From Ignavibacteria bacterium (GTDB lineage: Bacteria; Bacteroidota; Ignavibacteria; Ignavibacteriales; Ignavibacteriaceae): a stretch of 64,000 nt of DNA. Below the pieces are notes generated by a model. The model saw only the letters and a program-made list of their open reading frames with translations, searched no databases and was not told the origin of the DNA. Location of the stretch: NCBI GenBank assembly GCA_017302895.1, contig JAFLBV010000004.1:1-64000 (forward strand). The letters are read 5' to 3'. The position numbers and the translations under genes are program-made. Positions within the stretch are counted from its first letter, which is position 1. The number at the start of each line of letters is the position of its first letter. Shown one piece after another: positions 32,846 through 40,384 of this stretch.

Positions 32846-34597
32846 ATGCTAAGAGTTTGGAATATAGGAAACACTACTGTTAGAAATCCTAAGAGAATTG
32901 AAAACGCCTTAAGGGTATTTGTTGAAGAAGGTTTTTCTGGCAACGCAAAAGGTAAAGATCAGGAAGAACGACTCCTCAACAAATTAAGAGAAAACCGAGT
33001 TGTTGAGTTCGAGGGTGAACCCTCAGCTTGGAATGGACGAAAATGGCGTGCCGCTTTCTATCAACTCGGTTTTATTAGCTATGAAAAGTATCTCATAGAT
33101 AAGGTAACATTTTCTGCTGAAGAATTCTTCAAAAAGATAAATTGTTCAAAGATATCATTTCCTTATCAGATCACTCCTGCAGGCAAAAAGTTAATATCTA
33201 CGGATAGAATTGCAGAAATAGAAGAAATTTATACCAGACAATTACTTTGTTATGAACTGCCAAATTCTTTGGAGAGAAGATTTGATAATGGCCCCTTAAA
33301 ACCTTTTATACTATTTCTACAAGTATTACAACTATTAAGATCTAAAAATCTCGATGGATTATCAAAACTAGAGGTCGGATTATTTTTACAAAGATTTTAT
33401 ACTCATAGCCCCGATCTAGCTGAGAATATTGTAAAGAATTTACTTGCTTTCAGGCACGATTTATCATCATGTAAGAATTCAAATGAACGAAAGGCAATTA
33501 AGAAAAAATATGTGGAATCCCTTCGGAAGGAAATCACCATAGACCCTCAATCCGTCGTTTCTGATTATTCAGATACCACATTCAGGTATTTTTTGCTGAC
33601 AGGGTTATTTTCAAGAAAGGGAGAAACAATCAGTATAAGAGACAGCAAAGTTGAATTTGTGAATTATCTTTTGGAATCGGAACCCGTGTTCACATTCAAT
33701 ACCAATCCGTATGAATATTTTTCCAATTTTTATAACTGTAGTTATCCCCTTCCTATTGATGATATTGAATTTTCTTTCAAAGAGGTTCAAAGGTTAAAAT
33801 CCGGAGTAAAAGATAAAAGACACGAATTATTTAAAAGAGCCGAGACTATTACTTTAGATTCAGGAATGAAAGAAATCAATGATCTTCGTCTTGACCTCAT
33901 TGAATACAATAATTGGGAAAGAGAAGTTGATTTCGCTTCACAACAGCAATCCATAAAATCAGTCAATGAAATCCTTGAATATCTTGCTATATTAAATAAT
34001 GAGAAACCAACGGGACATCTTGAGATTGATGATAGACCCGCATATCTAGAATGGGCTGTATGGAGGTCATTTCTCGCTATAAATGAAATTATTTGTCCTG
34101 TTCATGAAACAAGAAGGTTCCCCGTAGATTATGATTTTTTCCCGCGAAACACTGCCCCCGGAGGGGGTTCTGACTTAATTTTTGTATTTAAGAACTACAT
34201 TTTGGTTGTTGAAGTAACTTTGACTTCATCATCTAGGCAAATGGCAGTAGAAAGTGAGCCAGTAAGAAGACACACAGTTCAATATCAAAACATTTTTAAG
34301 GATAAAACTGTCTATTGTTTATTCGTTGCCCCCAGTATTGATAATAATGTAGTTGAGACTTTTAGGATCGGTGTTTGGTACAAAAATGATGAAGAAGAAT
34401 TTGTTAATATTCTCCCGATGGAACTCGGTGATTTTATTAACTTGTTCGAGATTTTCAGGTATAAAAAATTTACAAACGATGATCTTAAAAGTCTAATGGA
34501 CCGATGCTTGGTGTTTCGAAATGCCCGCGCTCCTCTATGGAAACGCAAGATAAGCTTGGAAATAAAAGAATGGAAAAATTCTTTTTTGAAAGAGTAA
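32846..34597 (+). CDS. AlwI-family type IIS restriction endonuclease
   Basis: 583 residues, cytoplasmic. The C-terminal third holds the AlwI/PleI/MlyI-type nuclease core: A-P-G-G-G-S-D-L-I-F (about 434-443), then V-V-E-V-T-L-T-S-S-S-R-Q (about 452-463) and E-P-V-R-R-H-T. The acidic pair D~440 and E~455 form the metal site, with Thr where PD-(D/E)XK enzymes usually have Lys, as expected in this family. The N-terminal two thirds (R-V-W-N-I-G-N-T-T-V-R-N-P) is the DNA-recognition part. AlwI-family enzymes cut beside short asymmetric sites such as GGATC or GAGTC. The adjacent Dam-like methyltransferase suggests a GATC-containing site here; that is inference. Starts five bases after the second methyltransferase. 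Confidence 0.87.
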   Translation: MLRVWNIGNTTVRNPKRIENALRVFVEEGFSGNAKGKDQEERLLNKLRENRVVEFEGEPSAWNGRKWRAAFYQLGFISYEKYLIDKVTFSAEEFFKKINCSKISFPYQITPAGKKLISTDRIAEIEEIYTRQLLCYELPNSLERRFDNGPLKPFILFLQVLQLLRSKNLDGLSKLEVGLFLQRFYTHSPDLAENIVKNLLAFRHDLSSCKNSNERKAIKKKYVESLRKEITIDPQSVVSDYSDTTFRYFLLTGLFSRKGETISIRDSKVEFVNYLLESEPVFTFNTNPYEYFSNFYNCSYPLPIDDIEFSFKEVQRLKSGVKDKRHELFKRAETITLDSGMKEINDLRLDLIEYNNWEREVDFASQQQSIKSVNEILEYLAILNNEKPTGHLEIDDRPAYLEWAVWRSFLAINEIICPVHETRRFPVDYDFFPRNTAPGGGSDLIFVFKNYILVVEVTLTSSSRQMAVESEPVRRHTVQYQNIFKDKTVYCLFVAPSIDNNVVETFRIGVWYKNDEEEFVNILPMELGDFINLFEIFRYKKFTNDDLKSLMDRCLVFRNARAPLWKRKISLEIKEWKNSFLKE

Positions 34598-34601
34598 CAG
34601 A

Positions 34602-34829
34602 ATGAAATGCCCTGTTTGTAAAAATGGTGAGACTGCTAAAGGTAAAGTTGTGGTAACTTTGGCCAAAGGTGAATTTATTGCTGTTTATCGCAGTGTTCCG
34701 GCTGATATTTGCCAAAACTGTGGTGAAGAGTATGTTGACAGCTCAATCGCCCGGTCGCTTCTTGAGTTATCAAATGAAACCTGCAAGAAAGGTGTCATCG
34801 TTGACATCAGAGACTATCGGGCGGCTTAG
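34602..34829 (+). CDS. YgiT-type (MqsA-like) zinc-finger protein
   Basis: 75 residues with two zinc knuckles, C-P-V-C (3-6) and C-Q-N-C (37-40), in the order of the MqsA/YgiT N-terminal domain, and the intervening beta segment V-V-V-T-L-A-K-G. These small proteins are usually antitoxins encoded beside an MqsR-like or DUF4258 toxin. No toxin gene is beside this one. It begins four bases after the endonuclease stop, so it is expressed with the restriction cassette. It could be an orphaned antitoxin, or a regulator of the cassette comparable to a controller protein. Confidence 0.82.
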   Translation: MKCPVCKNGETAKGKVVVTLAKGEFIAVYRSVPADICQNCGEEYVDSSIARSLLELSNETCKKGVIVDIRDYRAA

Positions 34830-34860
34830 CCTTCAGTGAACTATGATCTTTTTGGAATTA

Positions 34861-34900
34861 AGCTCATAGTTCGTACCTTATAGCTAATAGCTAAAAATTT
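34861..34900. repeat. Dispersed intergenic repeat, copy 2
   Basis: Starts AGCTCATAGTTCG and ends ATAGCTAATAGCTAAAAATTT, sharing both ends with copy 1 (19040-19077); the middle differs. It covers the stop codon of the small minus-strand membrane protein (34891-34893). Confidence 0.65.
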
Positions 34901-35046
34901 ACTCCTAAATGTACCAGTAACCGATAAACTGCCAGGCCTATCAGCGCATATATTGCAATTTTTACCACCAGCTTTACCATTCCCGCCAGACTCTTCAAGA
35001 CAAAAAGTCCAATGAACACGGCGGCAATTATTAAAATCAATTCCAT
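34891..35046 (-). CDS. Very small membrane protein (51 residues)
   Basis: An ATG at 35046 opens 51 codons ending in TAG at 34891. The product is almost entirely hydrophobic: a first segment M-E-L-I-L-I-I-A-A-V-F-I-G-L-F and a second I-A-I-Y-A-L-I-G-L-A-V, joined by a short K-containing turn. A GGAAGGA lies about 12 bases before the ATG, slightly far for a ribosome binding site. Its strand is opposite to the neighbours. The even hydrophobic pattern and the upstream GGAAGGA support a real gene; no family is recognised. The stop codon lies in a dispersed repeat. Confidence 0.5.
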   Translation of the reverse strand: MELILIIAAVFIGLFVLKSLAGMVKLVVKIAIYALIGLAVYRLLVHLGVNF

Positions 35047-35145
35047 ATTAAATTTTATTCCTTCCGTTGCAGAGGTCGATCAAAAGTGATTAACCCGTAA
35101 AAATTCAAAAATTCTTTTTCAAATTTAATCAATTGAACCCCTAAA

Positions 35146-35162
35146 TTCGTATGTTACGAATA
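35146..35162. promoter_or_regulatory. Inverted repeat before the transglutaminase-like gene
   Basis: ATTCGTA (35146-35152) and its exact complement TACGAAT (35156-35162) are separated by TGT, 28 bases before the ATG at 35191. Possible operator; no regulator can be assigned. Confidence 0.35.
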
Positions 35163-35190
35163 ACATTTACGAAAAATTAAGGCTCCAGAA

Positions 35191-36444
35191 ATGTTGCAGC
35201 ATCTCTTTTTTACAATTGTTATTTTATTTCTGCTGTGCGGTTCCCTGTCGGCACAAACACCCCACCCAAAAGCGATAGACATCCCGTCAGACCTTGCAGC
35301 AAAAATGAAAACAGACCCGAAACAAATCATCCCTGAATTTGTAAAACATGTCACCTCGGGCATCACCTCCGATGAAGAAAAAATACGAGTCCTCCACGAC
35401 TGGACAGCTTTGAACATCAGATATGATGTGGAAGGATATTTCGGTAATGGCAAGATTGTCTATGATACATACGATGTCATTAAAACGGGGAAATCGGTCT
35501 GTGAGGGATACTGTAATGTTTTCGAATTACTGCTCACCACTGCGGGAATTGAAAATAAAAAAATTCCCGGCTATGCCAGAGGTTACGGATTTAATCTCTT
35601 TGCGGAAGGTGAGAAATTCGAAAATAATCATGCCTGGACTGCTGTGAAGCTAAACGGGAAATGGCAGCTTATCGATGTAACCTGGAACTCCGGTTTCATA
35701 GATGGCATCAACTTTGTTCCCCATTATACACTTGGTTACTACCTTTTGTCTCCTGAAAAATTCATCCACACACACTTCCCCGAATCCCCTGAATGGCAAC
35801 TCCTCTCAAAACCGGTTTCGTTTGAACAGTTTATTGACATGCCATATCTCACAGAGAGATTCTTCGCTCTGGGATTCGATCTTGTCACCAAGCCGGCAAG
35901 ACGGTACGATTGCGGAGACAGTTTCAAACTTGATTTTATTGCAGCCGAAGACGCCCTTTTTATGGCATCGTTGTATGACTCCGAAGGTAACAGCATCGAT
36001 CATTCAACCCTTGCGCAAAGAGCTGCTGATAAAGGGACGATTCACATGATTTTCCCAAAACCCGGCAAGTACAAACTGACCCTTTTCGCAAAACATAAAG
36101 GTGAAAAAGGCAACTATTTTGGTGTCGCGGAATTTGCTTTTAATGCATCCACGGGTAAAACCGGTGAGTTTCCCCTTTTATTCAAAAAATTTGTCGAAAA
36201 TGGCTGCCGTCTGGTTTCACCGCTTACAAGTCCGTTCCTGGCTGGAGCTGACGGAATGGTCAATTTTGAGTTTTTTGTCCCGGGTGATGAAGCCGGGGTA
36301 GAATGCGGTGAACAACTGACAATGTTGACAAAAAATTCTTCGGGTAACTTTGCCGGCAAGGTAAAAGTTACGGGATTCCCTGTCCGCATTTTTATGAAAG
36401 TTGGAAATATGCTCCAGTATGTATGCAGTTGGGAAGCCAAATAG
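35191..36444 (+). CDS. Secreted transglutaminase-like (kyphoscoliosis-peptidase-type) protein
   Basis: 417 residues with a signal peptide (M-L-Q-H-L-F-F-T-I-V ending S-L-S-A-Q, about 22). The transglutaminase-like core shows the catalytic triad in order: C104 (K-S-V-C-E-G-Y-C), H147 (N-H-A-W-T) and D162 (I-D-V-T-W-N). The remaining 230 residues are beta-rich, as in bacterial relatives of the kyphoscoliosis peptidase. Such bacterial proteins are thought to be cysteine proteases or cross-link-cleaving enzymes, mostly uncharacterised. It is 54 bases upstream of the TRAP permease genes on the same strand, but a functional tie is not evident. Confidence 0.82.
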   Translation: MLQHLFFTIVILFLLCGSLSAQTPHPKAIDIPSDLAAKMKTDPKQIIPEFVKHVTSGITSDEEKIRVLHDWTALNIRYDVEGYFGNGKIVYDTYDVIKTGKSVCEGYCNVFELLLTTAGIENKKIPGYARGYGFNLFAEGEKFENNHAWTAVKLNGKWQLIDVTWNSGFIDGINFVPHYTLGYYLLSPEKFIHTHFPESPEWQLLSKPVSFEQFIDMPYLTERFFALGFDLVTKPARRYDCGDSFKLDFIAAEDALFMASLYDSEGNSIDHSTLAQRAADKGTIHMIFPKPGKYKLTLFAKHKGEKGNYFGVAEFAFNASTGKTGEFPLLFKKFVENGCRLVSPLTSPFLAGADGMVNFEFFVPGDEAGVECGEQLTMLTKNSSGNFAGKVKVTGFPVRIFMKVGNMLQYVCSWEAK

Positions 36445-36498
36445 ATTTTTGTAAACTCATTTTTCCTTAAATTACGCCTTTTCAATTCAGGAATCTTG

Positions 36499-37008
36499 AT
36501 GGAAAAATTTTTACGGTTTAATGACAAAATTCAGGAGGCTGCAGGGGGAATCTCTGCATTACTCTCCGTTTTGCTTGTTCTGCTTGTTTCTATCGATGTG
36601 ATCGCAAGATATCTGTTCAATTCAGGAAGTGTAGCCGCACAGGAACTCGAGTGGCATATCTTTGCCCTTATATTTATCCTCGCTGCCGGCTACACATTGA
36701 AACACGATGAACATGTTAAAATCGATGTCCTTTACTCCCGGTTTTCTCCCAAGAAACAGGCTCTCGTTAACATTCTGGGCGTCATATTCCTTCTCATTCC
36801 GTTTTGTCTTTTTGTAATCTGGTTCTCAATCGACTTTTTCCTCGTCTCATTCGAAATCAATGAAGCTTCTTCCGATCCGGGTGGACTTCCTGCCCGTTAC
36901 ATTCTAAAACTTTTCATTCCGATTGGATTTATCCTTCTCCTGATGCAGGGTATCTCATTTTTGCATGCATCGCTAATTGAATACAAACAAAACTCCGGGG
37001 ATAAATGA
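36499..37008 (+). CDS. dctQ: TRAP transporter small permease (DctQ)
   Basis: 169 residues from the ATG at 36499; a TTG directly before it is also in frame. Four hydrophobic segments and the DctQ signature L-E-W-H-I-F-A-L-I-F with H-D-E-H-V-K-I-D-V are visible. DctQ and DctM together form the membrane part of tripartite ATP-independent periplasmic transporters, which use an ion gradient to import acids or other small solutes. The stop overlaps the dctM start by four bases. No binding protein (DctP or TAXI type) is nearby, so the substrate cannot be guessed. Confidence 0.9.
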   Translation: MEKFLRFNDKIQEAAGGISALLSVLLVLLVSIDVIARYLFNSGSVAAQELEWHIFALIFILAAGYTLKHDEHVKIDVLYSRFSPKKQALVNILGVIFLLIPFCLFVIWFSIDFFLVSFEINEASSDPGGLPARYILKLFIPIGFILLLMQGISFLHASLIEYKQNSGDK

Positions 37009-38306
37009 TGGAAGAGCTCGTACCGTTTATATTTTTTGCAGTTATCATTATTTCTCTATTGATGGGGTTTCCTGTAGCGTTCACACTCGGAGGTGTCTCT
37101 GTTTTGTTCGGTACCTTAATGCTCGGACCGGAATTCCTGTCGATTCTTCCCCTCAGAGTTTACGGAATAATGTCAAATTTTGTCCTTTTGGCAGTCCCTC
37201 TCTTCATTTTTATGGGGGTAATGTTTGAGAGATCGGGAATTGCCGAGGAATTGCTCGAAACGATGGCATTGGTTTTTGGGAAACTGCGGGGTGGTCTGGC
37301 TATAGGTGTTCTGCTGGTTGGTGCTCTACTTGGTGCCTCTACCGGCATTGTCGGGGCAACGGTTGTGACGATGGGAATACTCTCCCTCCCTGTAATGATA
37401 AAAAGGAATTGCTCAATTCCCGATTCTGCAGGAATAATTGCGGCCTCGGGTACTCTCGGGCAGATCATCCCGCCGAGTATCATCCTAATTCTTTTGGGAA
37501 GTGTAACCAATGTACCTGTCGGTAATCTCTTCATGGCTGCGGTAATCCCGGGACTCCTGCTTACAGGTTTGTATTTTTTATGGATACTGTCACTCAATTT
37601 TTTCAAACCATCTGCTTTTCCCCCAATGTCAGATGAGGAACTAGCCGATTTCAGACAAGGAAGAATTAAAAAATTCCTCTCAGCCATCTTTCTCCCGGGT
37701 ATCCTGATTCTTCTCGTTCTCGGTTCAATATTTTTTGGAATTGCATCTCCCACGGAAGCGGCGGGTGTGGGCGCGATCGGTGCAACCGTTTTGGCAGCTC
37801 TTCGGAAAAAACTGAACAAAGACAATGTTCTTTATGTCGCAAAAAAAACTGTGACCATAACAACGATGGCACTAATAATTCTTGTGGGGGCAACTGCATT
37901 CAGTCTTGTTTTCAGGGAACTGGAAGGGGATGTGGTGCTTACCGAGATGATAATGGCTTCAGAGATTTCACCTCAGATTTTCCTGCTTTTGGTGATGCTG
38001 ATTATCTTTTTGGCGGGGTTCCTGATTGATTTCATCGAGATCATTTTTATTGTCGTCCCGATAGTAGATCCAATTTTCAGACATTTTGGAATGGATATGC
38101 TTTGGATTTCTATTCTGATTGCTCTGAATCTTCAAACTTCGTTTCTCACTCCTCCGTTTGGCTTCTCACTTTTCTATCTGAAAGGTGTTGCACCGAAGGA
38201 GGTAAGAACCCTTGATATTTACAAAGGTGTAATTCCCTATATCATTATTCAGTTGGTAGCCCTCGCTCTCGTCGCGGCTTTCCCCGAGATCATACGATTA
38301 ATTTAA
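37005..38306 (+). CDS. dctM: TRAP transporter large permease (DctM)
   Basis: 433 residues, about 12 membrane segments, standard length for DctM. Typical stretches: G-F-P-V-A-F-T-L-G-G-V-S near the start, G-A-S-T-G-I-V-G-A-T-V-V-T-M-G, I-I-P-P-S-I-I-L-I and S-P-T-E-A-A-G-V-G-A. It carries the substrate and the coupling ions. Translationally coupled to dctQ by an ATGA overlap. A long antisense frame inside this gene is a shadow. The gene ends 32 bases before an octamer repeat that covers the convergent metal-transporter stop. Confidence 0.92.
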   Translation: MMEELVPFIFFAVIIISLLMGFPVAFTLGGVSVLFGTLMLGPEFLSILPLRVYGIMSNFVLLAVPLFIFMGVMFERSGIAEELLETMALVFGKLRGGLAIGVLLVGALLGASTGIVGATVVTMGILSLPVMIKRNCSIPDSAGIIAASGTLGQIIPPSIILILLGSVTNVPVGNLFMAAVIPGLLLTGLYFLWILSLNFFKPSAFPPMSDEELADFRQGRIKKFLSAIFLPGILILLVLGSIFFGIASPTEAAGVGAIGATVLAALRKKLNKDNVLYVAKKTVTITTMALIILVGATAFSLVFRELEGDVVLTEMIMASEISPQIFLLLVMLIIFLAGFLIDFIEIIFIVVPIVDPIFRHFGMDMLWISILIALNLQTSFLTPPFGFSLFYLKGVAPKEVRTLDIYKGVIPYIIIQLVALALVAAFPEIIRLI

Positions 38307-38338
38307 AGTGTTTTTAACTCATCCACTATTCAATATTG

Positions 38339-38370
38339 TTGGATTATTGGATTATTGCATTATTGAATTA
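38339..38370. repeat. Tandem octamer repeat (TTGGATTA, four units)
   Basis: Four units in a row: TTGGATTA, TTGGATTA, TTGCATTA, TTGAATTA. The last unit contains the stop codon of the minus-strand metal transporter (38368-38370). It fills most of the convergent gap after dctM. Confidence 0.7.
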
Positions 38371-39309
38371 CAAAAACAGGTTCCCATCCTTGTTCTTGGA
38401 GACATAGGAGTCGGGATCGAAAGGTTCGATGTGGCACAGCACATCTGAAACGCTCGGGAACACTTCCTTAATCCGGTCTTTAACTTGATGTGCGATCTTG
38501 TGTCCTTCGTGTACTGACAAATTACCGTTCACTATAACATGCATGTCGATGTAATATTCGAAACCCATCTTTCTAATATGGCACTTTTCGATATCCTCAA
38601 CCCCCTCCACTTCCATGGCGCAAGCTTTTATTTTTTCTTTGAATTCCACCGGAGGTGCTGTATCCAGTATCTCCTTGAGAGCCGGCATGAAAAGCGAGAT
38701 GGCATTATAAATGATGATAAATGAAGCGAAAAGAGCTGCATAATCATCCGCCTCCTCATAACCCTCTCCGCCAATAAGCGCAATGGCTATTCCGATGAAT
38801 GCTGCTGCTGAAGTTATTGCGTCACTTCTGTGGTGCCATGCATCATTTTTCACTGCAGTGCTGCCAAGTCCCTCGCCAACGACAATAATTTTCCTAAATA
38901 GTACTTCTTTCACAAATATTACCCCAATTAACACAAGAAGTGTATACGATTCAGGGGCATGATGAGGGGTAATGATTTCATGGAGACTTTGCACGATGAT
39001 GACAACCGCGGCCGCAACAAGCATCAATGAAACAAACATTCCCGCAAGCGGCTCTGCCTTTCCGTGACCATATGGATGGTCTTCATCTTTGGGACGGGAT
39101 GCATATTTTAGTCCGGCAAGAACTATTGTGGATGTAAAAATATCTGATAATGATTCTATTGCATCAGCAACGAGTGCATAGGAGTTTCCCAGAATTCCGG
39201 CGGTGCCTTTGGTTATTACCAGTACAAAAGAAACAAGTATCCCGATGAAGGTTGTTTTCATTCCTTTATCGGAAGAGCGTTCTGCATAACTTTTCGGTTT
39301 GATGATCAA
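38368..39309 (-). CDS. Cation diffusion facilitator (CDF) metal transporter
   Basis: 313 residues, six membrane segments and a C-terminal metallochaperone-like domain (about 225-300), the standard CDF plan. Metal-site motifs: A-D-A-I-E-S-L-S-D in segment 2 (E52-x3-D56) and W-H-H-R-S-D in segment 5 (H159-x3-D163); the H-P-Y-G-H-G-K-A-E loop lies between. CDF proteins export Zn, Fe, Mn or Co in exchange for protons. The Glu at position 52, where Zn exporters have His or Asp, leaves metal specificity open. Its start overlaps the stop of the S24 repressor by four bases, so both are made from one message. Confidence 0.92.
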   Translation of the reverse strand: MIIKPKSYAERSSDKGMKTTFIGILVSFVLVITKGTAGILGNSYALVADAIESLSDIFTSTIVLAGLKYASRPKDEDHPYGHGKAEPLAGMFVSLMLVAAAVVIIVQSLHEIITPHHAPESYTLLVLIGVIFVKEVLFRKIIVVGEGLGSTAVKNDAWHHRSDAITSAAAFIGIAIALIGGEGYEEADDYAALFASFIIIYNAISLFMPALKEILDTAPPVEFKEKIKACAMEVEGVEDIEKCHIRKMGFEYYIDMHVIVNGNLSVHEGHKIAHQVKDRIKEVFPSVSDVLCHIEPFDPDSYVSKNKDGNLFL

Positions 39310-39941
39310 CCCTTCTTTTCTATCAGTACAACTTTATAAATTTTAATTTCATCTCTCTTGAAAACCATGGGTTGAATTGACTGATTATAAGAACTCAACA
39401 TGGCAATCCCGGGCAGATTTTCATTCTCATTGTATATTTTTAATGCCCCCTTTGTTTTATCATACAGGGCAACCACCAGATCACCCGGCTTTACTTTTCC
39501 GTACATGCTCACCAGAACATAATCTCCCGGATTTACCAGAGGCATCATGCTGTAACCAAACTCTTCATCAACTTTCAGGTAGAAGTGAGTGTCGGGATCA
39601 TACTCAAGATCACGGAATTCGTTCAGATCGCTCCAGTCCTGAATTTCGGCTTTTCCCGCCGGTACAGTCCCCATTACCGGATACACCCGCTCTTTTCTGT
39701 CACCCGTGTTATGTCGGGCTCTTGCATCACTGCCGGTTCTGCCGGTAAGCAGCCACTCGATGTCACACCCCATCTCAGAAAGCTTTATCAACAGCTCTGA
39801 TCCCGGGGTGATCTTCCCCGAGAGATAGGAATTAAGCGTTTGGGGCAACATATCAAGTGACTTCGCAAACTCCGTTAAACGGTCGGTTTTGGAGTAAGCG
39901 AATTCTCTTAATCTTGATGCTATTAAAGATTTTTCTCTCAT
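39306..39941 (-). CDS. LexA/CI-type repressor with S24 peptidase domain
   Basis: 211 residues. The N-terminal helix-turn-helix (about 20-45, E-F-A-K-S-L-D-M-L-P-Q-T-L-N-S-Y) is of the XRE/CI kind. A possible self-cleavage Ala-Gly is at A95-G96 (T-V-P-A-G). The S24 domain has G-Y-S-M-M-P with catalytic S131 and a candidate catalytic Lys at K168 (G-A-L-K-I-Y). Phage-type and stress repressors of this kind are inactivated by RecA-stimulated self-cleavage. It is the first gene of a two-gene unit with the CDF metal transporter (four-base overlap), an unusual pairing. Palindromes in the divergent upstream region (40020-40049) are candidate operators. Confidence 0.88.
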   Translation of the reverse strand: MREKSLIASRLREFAYSKTDRLTEFAKSLDMLPQTLNSYLSGKITPGSELLIKLSEMGCDIEWLLTGRTGSDARARHNTGDRKERVYPVMGTVPAGKAEIQDWSDLNEFRDLEYDPDTHFYLKVDEEFGYSMMPLVNPGDYVLVSMYGKVKPGDLVVALYDKTKGALKIYNENENLPGIAMLSSYNQSIQPMVFKRDEIKIYKVVLIEKKG

Positions 39942-40019
39942 TTTTTCAATTTAAACTTGACTTGTATAAGCTCTTTATCTTAGTTTGGTGCTACCATAAG
40001 TTAATAATTTTATTTTTTG

Positions 40020-40049
40020 TAAGATTAACATCTTAAATGTACAACATTT
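40020..40049. promoter_or_regulatory. Two palindromes between the S24 repressor and a divergent small gene
   Basis: TAAGAT-TAAC-ATCTTA (40020-40035) and AAATGT-ACA-ACATTT (40035-40049) are both perfect and share one base. They lie midway between the repressor (start 39941) and the small plus-strand gene (start 40092). Good candidates for operator sites of the S24 repressor. Confidence 0.5.
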
Positions 40050-40091
40050 TCTTAATATATCAAAAAACAAATTGATGAAAGAGAGGATAAA

Positions 40092-40319
40092 ATGGAAGCA
40101 TTACCTGAAATGAATTTTGAGGAACTGAGGAACCACGGGCTGATCGACGAGTCGGGGTACAGAAATTTCCTGATAAAACGAAAGTTCGATGAGCTTAAAA
40201 ATCAGGGGCTTAAGACAAGCATAATAAAAGAGATTCTGGCGGATGAATTTGCGCTCTCCCCGGAGTCTATCCACGGTATCTACTACAGAAAAAAGGAGAA
40301 ATACAGGTTTGTAAATTGA
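40092..40319 (+). CDS. Small protein with helix-turn-helix-like C-terminus, hypothetical
   Basis: 75 residues, rich in Lys and Glu. The second half (I-I-K-E-I-L-A-D-E-F-A-L-S-P-E-S-I-H-G-I) has the spacing of a helix-turn-helix in which the second helix follows 'L-S', resembling small DNA-binding or phage-like regulators. A GAGAGGA precedes the ATG by seven bases, a good ribosome binding site. It is divergent from the S24 repressor gene and shares the palindrome-bearing spacer, so the two may form a small switch. No family named. Confidence 0.55.
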   Translation: MEALPEMNFEELRNHGLIDESGYRNFLIKRKFDELKNQGLKTSIIKEILADEFALSPESIHGIYYRKKEKYRFVN

Positions 40320-40321
40320 GG

Positions 40322-40358
40322 CAAAAATAAAAGAGGCTGCCTTTCTCAAGGCAGCCTC
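40322..40358 (-). terminator. Rho-independent terminator of the CPY-repeat gene
   Basis: A perfect 11-base stem (GAGGCTGCCTT with AAGGCAGCCTC, 40333-40343 and 40348-40358) with a four-base loop is followed on the minus strand by TTTTATTTTT. The core GGCTGCC is shared with the terminator at 151-179. Confidence 0.88.
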
Positions 40359-40384
40359 AATGCGACCAATTAATTAGTTTGAAA

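Noticed and set aside
37160-37825. Minus-strand open frame of 221 codons
   Set aside because: Antisense shadow of dctM; rich in Pro, Arg and Ser as expected from the complement of membrane-protein codons.
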